NCBI GenBank assembly: GCA_025267735.1
Contig: CM046303.1
Location: forward strand, 46,141,380-46,205,379
Reading direction: 5' to 3'
Length of the DNA stretch: 64,000 nucleotides
From: Mactra quadrangularis
Taxonomy: Eukaryota > Mollusca > Bivalvia > Venerida > Mactridae
This document shows, in pieces, positions 10,560 to 22,199 of this stretch; position 1 is the first letter of the stretch, and every line of letters begins with the position of its first letter. The position numbers and the translations under genes were made by a program. The notes under the pieces were generated by a model. That model was not told the origin of the DNA. It was given only the letters and a program-made list of their open reading frames with translations, and did not search any database.

Positions 10560-12556
10560 TTTTCTGTTTAGTATAATTATGCTTTAAACTGGCGTTTTTA
10601 TTATCAAAGTCTGATATGCCTTCAAAACGGCACATCCATAGAGAAAATAAATTAATTTCATTGTTTCAAAACGTTGAAATATAGATTTTTATTCACCGAT
10701 GAATCCCGGTATTCGGCTGGAAAGCGTATAATAAAATGAATAATTCATGTCGATGGCATAGAGCTAAAACAAGCTTCGAAGCGCTAAACTTAAAAATAAG
10801 TTTATTTTTAGGTACGTGCTATGAATTCTTTCGTAATTCTCTGAGTGACAAAATGAGCATCATTAGGCTGAGTATGTTTGTCTGTTTATGTATTGTGTAA
10901 TATTTGTACCATGCCGCTACAATAAAATAATAAATCTATATACGTATAGGCTTGGCTAAGAAGAATTAACACATCTTCAAATAAAATCCATAATAGTAAT
11001 TCAAAGAGGTATAGTATGCACTAACTGGTGTAGGTAGGCCTGCGATTATATAATTATACATTGTATACATGTATATTGCTTTTGGAAATGATAATGTGGC
11101 CAAAGGACGAATAGCAGTTATTACATCGTGAGTGTACGAGCATATATACATTTATAAATGATATTACATGTACATTTACTTAAACTGTTCATGGCATAAC
11201 AGGGAAAGGGTAAATCGGTGAGAGGGAGCATCCATACTTATTAATGTTATTTACACTTCATGACCACATAAAGCCAAGACTTACGACTAAAGATTATTAC
11301 GATATGAATCATTGTTAATACAGTGGTAGATTAGAAGAGGGCTAACATTGTCAGAAATATTTTCACAGCGGGGACATAACTCAGTTTTACTAAACGACAT
11401 CAAGCGACACAATATATTGACAGCTGTATAACAACCACTTTTTTGGGCGGGATATGCATATAGAAACATCCATAAGTTACATGGTTTGTTCACATTTCTT
11501 GTAATTATATCAAGAATTTGTACCATATTTGTGTTCTTGATATAATTCTCTATGATACTTTATATATATGTAAGAAAAGTAAATAAAGACAAAAGTAATT
11601 TAATATGTAGTCAAACTACTATTTTTATATTAATAATAATTCTAGATTTCAGAAGGGCAGGGGGGAAGAAAAAAGGAACATGTCCCATCAGAGGTCTGAT
11701 GTTCAAAAATAACTATTTCTGCATAAGGAAGAGCAGAAAGGGCTGAGACAAGAGAAAGGGAACAGGATGCATCGCCCATCAATTTGCCTTAAGAATAATA
11801 TTTAAGTAAGTCAAGAACAGAAGTTTACCAAATAATTTTTTCTGGACAGCATTACAATAAGGACTTACGATTCTTGTCGAGAAGTCAATGGTTCCTCGAC
11901 ATAATGAGGTATTGATGTGTTTTCAAGAATGGGCAAAACCTGCTTTAACCGAGATTTGAACTTAGGGCTCCAGTATTCTTTCAATAACCAACAAAATTAT
12001 ACTGTAGTTGCAGTTCTTTCAGAGCAATATTGATATACATGTATATATATATTATATATATTCAAAACTATAATTAATTAAAATCAAAATCAATTAAGGT
12101 TGTAATTAAAACTTCGACAGATCAAAAATCGGTCAGAAAACATTGGAACATTCTGAAATCTAATGGTATCCATTAATTGTTCAGATAAAAAACATTGGAA
12201 TTCCAAACATTTTTCAGTGCATACACTATTGTTAAAGCTTTAAGAAATATTTCGTAGTAAACATATATCAACAATAAATTAAGTTTATCTTTTACAATAT
12301 ACTAAAGCACGTCAAAACTATTGATTGTGTGTACAATTTAGTTATCTCTTTCAAAATAAAACAAATTTTGTCAAATGATGGCTACATCTACCAAACAACC
12401 TCAAATGCATTATATAATAATAAGATTATACCAGCAAAAATAGTCACGTTTCCTTAAATCATGATCCAAGTAGCATATTACTTTGTACCAAGTAAAAAAT
12501 CATAACAAAATGATGATGTTAATTAACAAATCCGAATGAACAGTTTTAGTTCACAG
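10560..12556. other. Mostly unrecognised AT-rich DNA
   Basis: No exon, SINE head or long terminal repeat is seen. The only structure noted is a hairpin at about 11502-11547, where AATTATATCAAGAA pairs with TTCTTGATATAATT. Short TA-rich runs occur near 12040-12070. Confidence 0.4.
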
Positions 12557-12820
12557 AATAACGCCGTGTCAACACAATTATGATTATTTCACGGCGGCCA
12601 GCGCCTCAAAATTAATTTTCCAGGACCCTTGCCTACAACTAGTACTCACCTACCCTTCCACAAGGCTGGCAACATCTCCATAGTATCTAATCAATGGAGG
12701 ATAATTGACATTTTATCAAATTTTCATGGAAGGGTATAACCTACCCGGTTGGGATTCGAAACTGTACCGTACCAGATTCGAAATCCCGGTGCGCTTACAA
12801 CTGCGCTACATACCCGGGTT
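12557..12820 (-). mobile_element. SINE B (tRNA-derived), minus strand
   Basis: On the minus strand a degenerate tRNA head (GGTATGTAGCGCAGTTG) is followed by CCATGAAAATTTGATAAAAT. The conserved body GGAAGGGTAGGTGAGTAC comes next, and the 3' end reads GTGTTGACACGGCGTTA. The B box is damaged, so this is an old copy. Confidence 0.8.
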
Positions 12821-13033
12821 CAGAAAGCGTAAATAAAATATTATCAATCAATGATTTATACCAAATACCGTCACTTTCCATATAAACAACAACATAACTC
12901 ACTGTACGTGCATTGTTACAACAACAATTATATGAGAAAAAATGGTGGTTTTCAATATTAGATGAAATTTCAATTAAAACATGTAATTAGCATCCTAGCT
13001 AGACTTAGTACCATGATTGCCACGTCCATAATT

Positions 13034-13170
13034 TTCGTGCATCATAAATAGCACGTTTTGTTGATTAGAATTTATTATTCGTGCATCATAAATAGCACGT
13101 TTTGTTGCTTAGAATTTATTATTCGTGCATCATAAATAGCACGTTTTGTTGCTCAAATTAAACGTTTTAG
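13034..13170. repeat. Three-copy 45-bp tandem repeat
   Basis: TTCGTGCATCATAAATAGCA recurs at about 13034, 13078 and 13123, each followed by CGTTTTGTTG. The copies are almost identical. The array directly precedes the larger satellite at 13181. Confidence 0.85.
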
Positions 13171-13180
13171 TTGTAAAAAA

Positions 13181-13861
13181 ATAATTCTGATCTAGCTATC
13201 CTCCCATAAATGGGCCCTTCACTAGATTGCTCAGAATTATGGGCTCAGCCTCTACACATAAATCCGATCTAGCTATCCTCCCATAAAATGGGCCCTTCAC
13301 TAGATTGCTCAGAAGTATGTGTTTATCTGTCAAAAATAATTCTGATCTAGCTATCCTCCCATAAATGGGTCCTTCACTAGATTGCTCAGAATTATGGGCT
13401 CAGCCTCAACACATAAATCCGATCTAGTTATCCTCCCAAAAAAGGGCCCTTCACTAGATTGCTCAGATGTATGTGTTATCTGTCAAAAATAATTCTGATC
13501 TAGCTATCCTCCCATAAATGGGTCCTTCACTAGATTGCTCAGAATTATGGGCTAAGCCTCTACACATAAATCCGATCTAGCTATCCTCCCATAAAATGGG
13601 CCCTTCACTAGATTGCTCAGAAGTATGTGTTTATCTGCCAAAAATAATTCTGATCTAGCTATCCTCCCATAAATGGGTCCTTCACTAGATTGCTCAGAAT
13701 TATGGGCTCAGCCTCTACACATAAATCCGATCTAGCTATCCTCCCATAAAATGGGCCCTTCACTAGATTGCTCAGAATTATGTGTTTTTGTAAAAAATAA
13801 TTCCGATCCAGCTATCCCCCCATAAAATGGGTCCTTTACTGGATTGCTCAGAATTATTGAC
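13181..13861. repeat. 154-bp satellite with hairpin half-units
   Basis: ATAATTCTGATCTAGCTATC recurs at 13181, 13336, 13489 and 13644, with a diverged copy at 13797, giving periods of 153-155 bp. Each unit holds two related half-units of about 77 bp. Within the first half-unit ATAATTCTGA pairs with TCAGAATTAT and CTAG with CTAG, giving a hairpin around CTCCCATAAATGGGCCC. The array may be an amplified MITE. Confidence 0.9.
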
Positions 13862-14353
13862 ATGTATCATTATTGGTTATTAAATAAATAATTACGTCTC
13901 CTTATTCACTCACTAACAGGTACAATTACAATATATATTCTTAGTACATCATTATCAAGCATCATCAGTACTAATTACATGCGTTAAAAAAATGAAAAAA
14001 AAACTACTTTTGATAAAAACAAAAAATTCTCTATGTCCTAAAAGCCAAATGTTAAGAATATTGACAACGCACAATGACCATGTTGTTAGATATATAGAAG
14101 GGTAGGTATAAGTATAAAGCATTGAGGTACAGATATGTTCAAAAATTGTTCTACCTATTATATTCATTTTATACAGATATCCCTTATTGGCATTGTTTCA
14201 GTTGGTACAAAGTTACAGCTTTAATGGCTACATTTTAGTCCTATGGATGTTCTAAGAGTTAAATTTCCATCAAATTAAAAAAAACGATCTTGTAAACTTT
14301 AGATCCCAACGATAGAACAACAATACGTAAATTTATTTTGATTTTCTATGAAC
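13862..14353. other. No recognised gene or repeat
   Basis: AT-rich flank of the satellite. I see no coding exon or transposon end here. Confidence 0.4.
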
Positions 14354-14835
14354 AAGAGCAGTCCAAAGACAGCGCGCTCGACTTTTCCTGTGTTTTGTTC
14401 ATGGCAAGGCTCATGTTTAAGTATAAAGGGACATAACTCCAAAAATAAATAATCTACAGTTACGTCCCTTTACAGTGTTGTAGTTATAGTACCGATTATT
14501 AAGGATACAAACTTTAAGTCAAATATCTTGATTAGTATTGAAGATATTCTACATAGGAAAATCTTTAACCTCATATTTTGCAATTTTTAAGAATGAAAGG
14601 GCAATAACTCAAAAAAAATTTATCCAGAGTTATCCCCTTTCTCAGTATGAGTATAGTCCTACTAAATAAGTATACCAACGTTCAATAAAATAACTTGAAT
14701 AGTGTTGAAGATAAAAGACTTTCAAAAAACTTTAACCTGAAAGCCAACGACAACGACAACGCCAATGCCGACGCCAACGCCGACGCAAAAGTGATAGCAA
14801 TAGCTCTCATTTTCTTCGAAAAGTCGAGCTAAAAA
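14354..14835. repeat. Dispersed repeat R1, copy 2
   Basis: It starts AAGAGCAGTCCAAAGACAGC, then GCGCTCGAC, and ends AAAAGTCGAGCTAAAAA after GACAACGCCAATGCCGACGC. It carries repeated AAAGGGACATAACTC- and AAAGGGCAATAACTC-like blocks and lacks the 680-bp element that interrupts copy 1 (5422-6597). Confidence 0.6.
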
Positions 14836-15730
14836 GTAGTTATACATTTCAGGGGAAACCTAGTACAGATAAACAAAGTCTTGAAGAGTATACGTCTATC
14901 ACTCATAGGTTTAAGTCACAAAAAATAAAAATAGAACATAGTTACTCCTCTGTGATGTAACCAAATGACTGAGACAGATTGAAAATTTGTAAACAAAATA
15001 CACGTTTATAGTAAACTTATATTTATAAATGTCAGATCAACAATGTGTTTAAATTGTTCCAATGTTTCCTTCACATATTGATCAATTTGAAGACTTCAAG
15101 TCATATTAAAACAATTTCAGCACATATCATTATTTAACAGGGGAGGGTTGCAGGGTAAGGGTTTGTTGTAGTTTTAGAAAGGTTATAATCTGTCTACGTT
15201 GATCATGCAACAGCTACACCATGACCAAGGCTAAAATTGTCCATGATATATGGAAATAAACTCACATCATTATATTATCAAAGGCTGATAAACAAATAAT
15301 GACATTACAGTTTAACACCCTTTGGGAGGGACTAAAGTGTGAAGCTGCTCAGATGCTGTTGCTGTGCAGAGGTTAAATACAATTTAAATTGCACCTAATG
15401 GAAATATCAAAAGCTGTTGCTGAGCAGAGGGTTTGCTCTGTAGATGGCAGTTCTGCAGAGGTTATATTGTACTTACATGATATCACAATAATAAAGAACC
15501 AGTTAACAGTTCATAATGCACGTCAGTAACCTTAATAAATAGTGACACAAAGTTACCAACATGAGAATGAGGACTAAAAGACATGCAATATTGTCTATCC
15601 GTTATTCTATAGATAAAGACAAACCAACGTAAGAATTATCCTCATTCAATAAGGCACGAGTGATATGCCATGTTATGAGTGCACCTTTTTGATTGATTAC
15701 AGATGCCAACATGAGAATAAGCATCAAGAG

Positions 15731-16188
15731 TAGGGCTGCTGTGAGTATCCGAGTACTCGGATATTCGCGATCTCGACTAGAAAATCGAGTACGAATATTC
15801 GTCACGTCCGAAATTGTCGGATCGCGATCTATTTTTGGAAAAAAATGAAAACATTTTCAGCTTAATTACCACTGGAAACGAGCCGCACTTCTAAAGAAAA
15901 CTTTAATTTATGTAGGGTTCGTAGTATCTTGAGTCAAAATTCCGATTGAAACACATTTAAACAAAAATGTTATCACTGAAAATTCCCATAAAAGACCTGG
16001 TTATAGAAATGTTTAGAGTACATGGTTTTCCATATAGTAAAAGCATATGTAATTCTAATTTTATTTGTGTTATATGAATTCCTGTATGCTTCTCCATAAA
16101 CAAGTGATTCGTGGTTCGATTCGTGAATCGCTACACATGAATCGTTGTTTGGATCGGATCGCCACTAGCTCGACGATCCACATCCCTA
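15731..16188. mobile_element. hAT-type MITE (TAGGGCTG ends), copy 1
   Basis: It begins TAGGGCTGCTGTGAG and ends CATCCCTA. The flanking 8-bp duplication is ATCAAGAG (15723-15730) and ATCAAAAG (16189-16196), with one mismatch. The interior shares GAGTATCCGAGTACTCGGAT and GATCGGATCGCCAC with the copy at 35231, which lies in the opposite orientation. An 8-bp duplication and TAGGG ends fit the hAT superfamily. No transposase. Confidence 0.85.
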
Positions 16189-16395
16189 ATCAAAAGCCAT
16201 ATTGTGTGTATGTTAGTCTAAATGAAGAGATGGACTAACATGAAGATGAACTAAATACACTTTTGGCTGCATGTTATTATAACTGAAAGCAGAGACCTGA
16301 TGACATGAGTAGAGAATAAGGAGCAAAAGACAAGCAATATTGTAAGTAAGTTATTCTTAATGAATCTTAATTAACAATAACTACATGAGAATGAA

Positions 16396-16688
16396 TATTT
16401 ATTTATTGGAGTTAACGCCTTGTCAACACAATTTCAGGTCATTTCACGGCGTCCAGCGCACCTAACCTAGCTTTCCTGGACCATTGTCTATAACCAGTAC
16501 TCACCTACCCTTCCACAAGGCCGGAAACTTCTCCATATTATCTAATCAATGGAGGAAAATCGACATTATTGTCAAATTTTCATGAAAAGGTATAACCTCC
16601 CCGGGTGGGATTCGAACCCGCACCCCCTCGGGCACGAGTATCCAAATCCCGGCGCGCTACCAACTGCGCTATCGACCCGGGTTACATG
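16396..16688 (-). mobile_element. SINE B, minus strand, with 12-bp TSD
   Basis: Near full-length copy. The tRNA head on the minus strand is CCCGGGTCGATAGCGCAGTT with a GCGGGTTCGAATCCC B box. The duplication CATGAGAATGAA flanks it at 16384-16395 and 16689-16700. The SINE sits inside the 67-bp satellite. Confidence 0.9.
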
Positions 16689-17420
16689 CATGAGAATGAA
16701 GAACGACATGATATATTTGTGTAATTTGTTCGTAATGAATATACAGAACTTCGTGAGAATGAGGATTGAACGACGTAAAATATTTTGTGTATATAATCTC
16801 AATTGAAGATAGAAACCTGCATAAGAATAAGGACCATACGACATGCAATATTTTGTGTAAGTTATCATTATTGAAGACAGTAATTTACATATAAATATGG
16901 TCCAAAGGATATGCGATATTTTGTGTAATTTATCATTATTGAAGACAGTAATTCACATATAAGTATGGTCCAAATGATATGCAATATTTTGTGTAAGTTA
17001 TCATTATTGAAGACATTAATTCACATATAAATATGCTCTAAAGGATATGCGATATTTTGTGTAAGTTATCATTATTGAAGACAGTAATTCACATATAAAT
17101 ATGGTCCAAAGGATATGCGATATTTTGTGTAAGTTATCACAATTGAAGACAGTAATTCACATATAAATATGATCCAAAGGATATGCGATATTTGGGTAAG
17201 TTATCACAATTGAAGACAGAAACCTACATAAGAATAGGATCGAATGACTAGCAATATTGTGAGTAAGTTATTCGTAATGAATACATAGAGCTACATGTGA
17301 ATGAGACACGAATGGCTCGCAATATTTTGTGTAAAATATCTCAAATGAAATAAGAAGCCTTCACAAGGGGAAGGACCTAACGACATAGGATATTGTGTGT
17401 CTGTCGCAATATACATGTAA

Positions 17421-18149
17421 ATGGACTGAAGAGTCATAATCCTGCTACACAACTCATCATGGAATCTTTGTGCATCTTCTTTCAAAATCACAGTCTAAAA
17501 GCTAAAATTCTGTTTTACTCTTTTAAAGATTGTTTGGTTCAAACAGTAAACGATTTCAAATGATTAAATAAAAATGATAATTTTGTATTAATAATCCAAC
17601 CATTCCTCAATATTAAACCTCAATGACCCTCCCATTACCCTAACCCTGCCCACTAGCTATCCCACAATTTACCAAAACATTTTACTCTAGATAAAACTTA
17701 TACGAAAGTTCACAAGCCGGCAAGAATACAAATAATAGTGACCAAAGCATTCCGAGCCATGATGCTGGGAGGTATGAAGCCAATGACTTTTAAAACCCCA
17801 ACAGACCGAACCCTCCTTATGGTGGGGATGGGACAGTTAGGATGGGATATGCATGCGGAACCTGACTTATCGGTGCATATCTCAGGTCAGAGGGACAACC
17901 CGAGGAAAAATAAAACACATGACATACAATAAAATGAGCAACAACACAATGTAACAATTAAATGACTAGACCTGTCATTTGTTAATAAACATAGTATGTA
18001 CATGCCATACAAGTTCATCAATTGGATAATGAATATGTCAATAATTTAACACAAATAGATATTGCGGGCTAAGCGCAAAACAGTCGTAACTCAATTGCAG
18101 AAAAGAATGAGTTAGTACTATTTTGCGCTAAACCAGCGATATACAGATC
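17421..18149. other. No recognised gene or repeat
   Basis: Contains only a 64-codon frame at 17738-17932, which has no recognisable motif. It also holds a hairpin-like pair around 18067-18133 (GCTAAGCGCAAAA and TTTTGCGCTAAACC), possibly a small MITE. Confidence 0.35.
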
Positions 18150-18357
18150 TGATTCAGCTTGTTTTGAAACAAGTTCAAACAACTTAGAATAATTACATTC
18201 GAGTCCGCTTCCTGGTCCCCCAGTACTGAGCTAGTGGGATTAAGTTTCTTACTCAAGAAAACAACATGGTAGGTTTTGGATGGGATTCGCACCAACGAGG
18301 AGATGGCTAGCCGATGTATACATGATGTACATGTCCAACGTAGTAACCACTCGGCCA
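18150..18357 (-). mobile_element. SINE C (tRNA-Leu-like head), minus strand
   Basis: On the minus strand the head reads GCATGGCCGAGTGGTTACTA and the B-box region GGTGCGAATCCCATCC. The body holds AAACCTACCATGTTGTTTTC and GGGGGACCAGGAAGCGGACT. Copies of the same head and body occur at 50478-50663 and 57990-58183. Confidence 0.8.
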
Positions 18358-19021
18358 TGCTCGCTCATTTATTGAACATACAGATACGAACGCATGCACG
18401 CATGCACGCACGCTCTCGTGGAACCTAACACCACACATACCAGGAAAAAGTGGCGTATTAACAGTATCAATAACCAAAATGATGTGCTATGTACAGTTAA
18501 CAAATATCTAAGTTTATAAACAAATGACATTTTTAGAAAACACACAATAAATAAACAAAGCTTACCAAATCTTCATTGTTACTGTCATAATGTCTTCCAG
18601 CAAGTTGAATCATATCAAGGCATACATTGCTTACTTTTCAAATCTTACAGAAACATTACATACCAGGGTTAACTTAAAACAGCATCGTCTAAACTTCCAT
18701 CAGCTGAAAAAGAATCAGAAAAAATCAAAAAACGAAGTTTAAAAGTTTTTCGTAAATCAGCCTTAATTATCAAGTAGAGAATAAAAACATGATTATCCTA
18801 TCGTTAGATTAAAACAGACTTTATAATGTAATGTTTGCCAAATTAAAACATGTTTTCAGTCATATTGACAGCGGACAGTCGTCCTACTCGGAGTCACAGG
18901 ATAACCCTAGATCTGTATATCCAAACTTCTAACCTGTACTTAGCACACACCCATGCCAGTTGTTGATAACTGTCTTCAAGTGCTGAATTATCGGTTAAAT
19001 CAATAAGCTTGTTAACAAACT

Positions 19022-19480
19022 GTTTATTTTTGTTGGGTTTAAAGCCGCAGCAACACATTGTACATGCCATATGACGGCGGTCAGTCAACCTACTCACTGT
19101 TTAAACTTTATGGAAAGGCTAAATCTCTGGATTTAGCTGTTATTGTTCGTTTTTTCTAAACTGTCAAAACATGAATAATTTCACGGTGATTTCGTGCTCT
19201 TTATTTTACACCCATGGTATTGTGATAGTGTGTAATCAATCACCGTGAAATTATTCAAACTTTGACAGTTTAGAAAAAATGGACAATAACCAACTACTAA
19301 GCACACACTTTCGTCAGTGACTGACGACTGCCCTACATAATTAAGAATCATTGGTAGGAGGGAGAATGGCTGTAGAGATAATTTCACAAAGCTCCACCCA
19401 AGTATGCCCCACCCGGGAATCAAACCCACGACCCCTCGATCAGTAGACTTGCGTGCTACCAACTGAGCTAGCCGGGCGGC
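19022..19480 (-). mobile_element. SINE A, minus strand, interrupted
   Basis: The minus-strand head is GCCGCCCGGCTAGCTCAG, with a B box altered to GGGTTTGATTCCCGGG, and the 3' end is GGCTTTAAACCCAACAAAAA. A 144-bp MITE (19143-19286) splits the body. Removing it with one TA restores the order seen in the intact copy at 59043. Confidence 0.85.
19143..19286. mobile_element. Nested TA-flanked MITE (TTGTYC ends)
   Basis: It begins TTGTTCGTTTTTTCTAAACT and ends AGTTTAGAAAAAATGGACAA. A second inner arm pair is AATAATTTCACGGTGAT and ATCACCGTGAAATTATT. TA lies at 19141-19142 and 19287-19288. Tc1/mariner-type MITE inserted in SINE A; non-coding. Confidence 0.9.
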
Positions 19481-19574
19481 TTTGCTTACAAACTAAAGAC
19501 AGGTATTGTTTCCTACACTTAATAAGGAAACTTATAAAATGTATTAAATAGCCGCTGAAGGTGTGTACCTACAT

Positions 19575-19650
19575 GTACCAGGCCCAGGAATCGAATAAGG
19601 AGTTACCTGATTCGATTTCCTGTGCTTGCCTATTGCACCACGACCGAAGC
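19575..19650 (-). repeat. tRNA-like SINE head (degenerate)
   Basis: The minus strand shows TCGTGGTGCAATAGGCAAGC followed by a T-arm-like TTATTCGATTCCTGGGCC. The body is not recognised. Confidence 0.45.
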
Positions 19651-21456
19651 TGATAAAGACAAATATGTTAAGAAATACATATAGCACAGACATAAAACAA
19701 TGTTGAAGTATTGTGTTTGATACTATCGCTAAAACAATAATGAAATAATTTGACAAAAATATTGTAATATACTCTAATAAAGAATAACATTGAGTTTTTA
19801 CTGTGTAATTATCAACCCAATATTACAACGTTGGTATACGTGCGTTGGGATTGAGATTGTCCCAGGTTTGAATCAACTTATTTTCCTAGAGAACAAATAA
19901 AAGTATTCTACGAGTGCTACACTCTACCACGGTGTAGATTGTTACTTTGAAGCTCGTTCATACATGATGGGATATTCGATCCTTAAAGCCCCATTACTAA
20001 ATTGAACGCTGATACTTGTCAAGTATCATGTTTTTGCTTAAAACGTATGCAAACATTAAATCAATATATAAAACGCATCCCAGGCACAAAAATCTCAAGT
20101 ATTTTCTCCAGAATTTATACTATTTTTTAACTGACTTACGAATTTTTTTCGTAAGATTTTTGTGTGAAAATGACCACTAATCGTTTCTTTGAACATAAAC
20201 ATAGATTGCATAACTTCGTAAGCAATTAATAAATTTTACAATATCAAATTACAAAACTTATAAAAATGTGCAGTAAGGTATGAGAATAAAAACGAAATAT
20301 AAATTACCTTGAGCAGTATAATAAAAAAATAGTAATATACAAATATCCCTTGTTACACACTCATTTTTTACAAATTTCAAATTCAAAATGACGGGTTTTG
20401 TTATGGTCGTTTTTGATTGGATGTCAGGTTGGTGTTAATTTGAGTAATAATAGCCAGAGGTTAAAGTTTAAAGGTGACATATATAGAAAGGTCAAAGTTC
20501 ATAATCTAGGATGTACAGCTGTATATTGACTAGACTACTGATCGTCGGGTGAATGCAATACTTCTCTCACTTTAATTTTCTAATTGATTCAGGAGGCTTA
20601 AAATCTTTATTATCTATTCTTTTTATATCTTAAACTTGAAGCAAAATGCTAATAATACCATATCGTATTCAAACCTAGTCGCGTTTTTACTTTTAAATTT
20701 AGACCGTGGAATTTAAAAAAATGTAAAAATCCCTAATTACGGGCATTGATGCATTCATCCAAAGATATTATAATTTTAAGAAGAAAACTTCCCGAAGTGT
20801 TCAATGTAACCCGAAAAAAATTAATTGGCCGTGCAAGAATCGAACCCATGACATTTCGAGTTGAAAGCCGACACACTATCACGTCGCCGTAAAATAGCTT
20901 GAAGGCACAAGTGTCATATTATACCTCAGCTCTAATGAGTAGCATTGTAACATTGACGAGTACATTTTGGAAATTTCAGGGGGGGGTCCGGGCCCCTGAC
21001 CCCCCCATCGGCTAGATTTGCCTATGGACATAGTAATCCGCACTTGTAAATCCAATTAAAATAACGCAAAAACAGCCATGAAAGTGTAGTAAGTACTCAC
21101 TCTTCACTCATTGTCACCCAGAATTTCATAGCTCAATTTCTAACATGTCCACTATAGTCCAATTATTTCGACCTGTCCATATGAATACATGACACATTGA
21201 CTAGTTGTACAAATGTACGACGTATATTAAAATTCACAGAACGGGATGCTTACTCGTACATATAATTCTAACATGACTGGGAAATCCCTATGTCGTATTA
21301 TTCCTTATCACTTTGCAATGAATTCAACAAATTGTTTAGGTAGATTAATTAAGACTAAACACTAACAAAGAAATATTAGAAATAGTCTAAACTCACTGAA
21401 TTCCCCTTATAAAAACACAGGCGTGGTTATAAAATAATCCGTAGCATTGGAATCAC
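19651..21456. other. Unrecognised DNA with one tRNA-like relic
   Basis: At 20828-20890 (minus strand) GGCGACGTGATAGTGTGTC followed by ATGGGTTCGATTCTTG looks like another SINE head. A C/G-run (GGGGGGGTCCGGGCCCC, about 20980-21005) resembles the end of a CAGGGGC-type hAT MITE. Otherwise I see nothing up to the foldback element. Confidence 0.4.
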
Positions 21457-21474
21457 ATGTATGTGAAGACAGCA

Positions 21475-21740
21475 GTAACAGCAGTACAGCAGTACAGCAG
21501 TACAGCCCTACTGCCAGAATTTTCGGCAGTACAGCAGTACAGCCCTACTGCCAGCAGTACAGCCCTACTGCCAGACTTTTCGGCAGTACAGCAGTACAGC
21601 CTTACTGCTAGAATTTTTCGGCAGTACAGCAGTAAAGCCTTACTGCTTGAGTTTTCGGCAGTACAGCATTACTGTTAGAATTTTCGGCAGTAAAACCTTA
21701 CTGTTAGAATTTTCGGCAGTAGGGCAGTACTGTTGCAGAC
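21475..21740. repeat. ACTGC minisatellite, left arm
   Basis: Iterations of GCAGTACAGCAGTACAGC, CCTACTGCCAGAATTTTCG and variants, with the repeat cores ACTGC and CAGTA. The right-arm counterpart at 29040-29435 is longer. Such iterated termini in an inverted repeat are typical of foldback-type elements. Confidence 0.85.
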
Positions 21741-21915
21741 TGCTGTATCATTCTAGCAAATTATTCTTTATTTTGCCTCTCAGAATTCTCAGATCATAAA
21801 AGTTATATGTTTGAATTCTCTATAAGGTCCAAAATTAAAAAAAAGAACATATAGAGCCAATCTAGGATGTGGGATATGTTAAAATCAATACTATGAAATA
21901 TGAAAATAAAAAAAG

Positions 21916-22124
21916 TTTGTTTGTTTTAATTGGGTTTAACGTCGCATTCAACACACATTTAGGTTATACAATGTATATGCGACATCCAGCTCTTCCTACT
22001 ATAATACCCTACCACGAGACTGACAACTCATGTATAGGGTATGACATCGTACCGCGACCGGACTCGAACCCGTGATCTCCGGATTCGAAGTCAGACATGC
22101 TAACCAATACGCCACTGCTGCAGC
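21916..22124 (-). mobile_element. SINE D in the left arm
   Basis: The minus-strand tRNA head reads GCAGCAGTGGCGTATTGGTT with a B box CACGGGTTCGAGTCCGG. The 3' end is GCGACGTTAAACCCAATTAA. An inverted copy occupies the matching place in the right arm (28661-28862). Confidence 0.85.
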
Positions 22125-22199
22125 TAAATAAAGAAGTACATGTAGAATGAAGGAACACATTTAGTGATCCGAAGACTTGGATAATTATATACATGTTTT

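Larger units (their letters stand above)
15545..17420. repeat. Degenerate 67-bp satellite, interrupted
   Basis: Units follow the pattern ACATGAGAATGAGG / ACGACATGCAATATT / TTGTGTAAGTTAT / GAAGACAGTAATT. The best part is 16861-17220, with a period of about 67 bp and at least five clear copies (TTATCATTATTGAAGACAG near 16863, 16930, 16997 and 17064). Older units lie at about 15560, 16310, 16685, 16750 and 17230-17400. A hAT-type MITE and a SINE B copy have inserted into the array. Confidence 0.8.
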
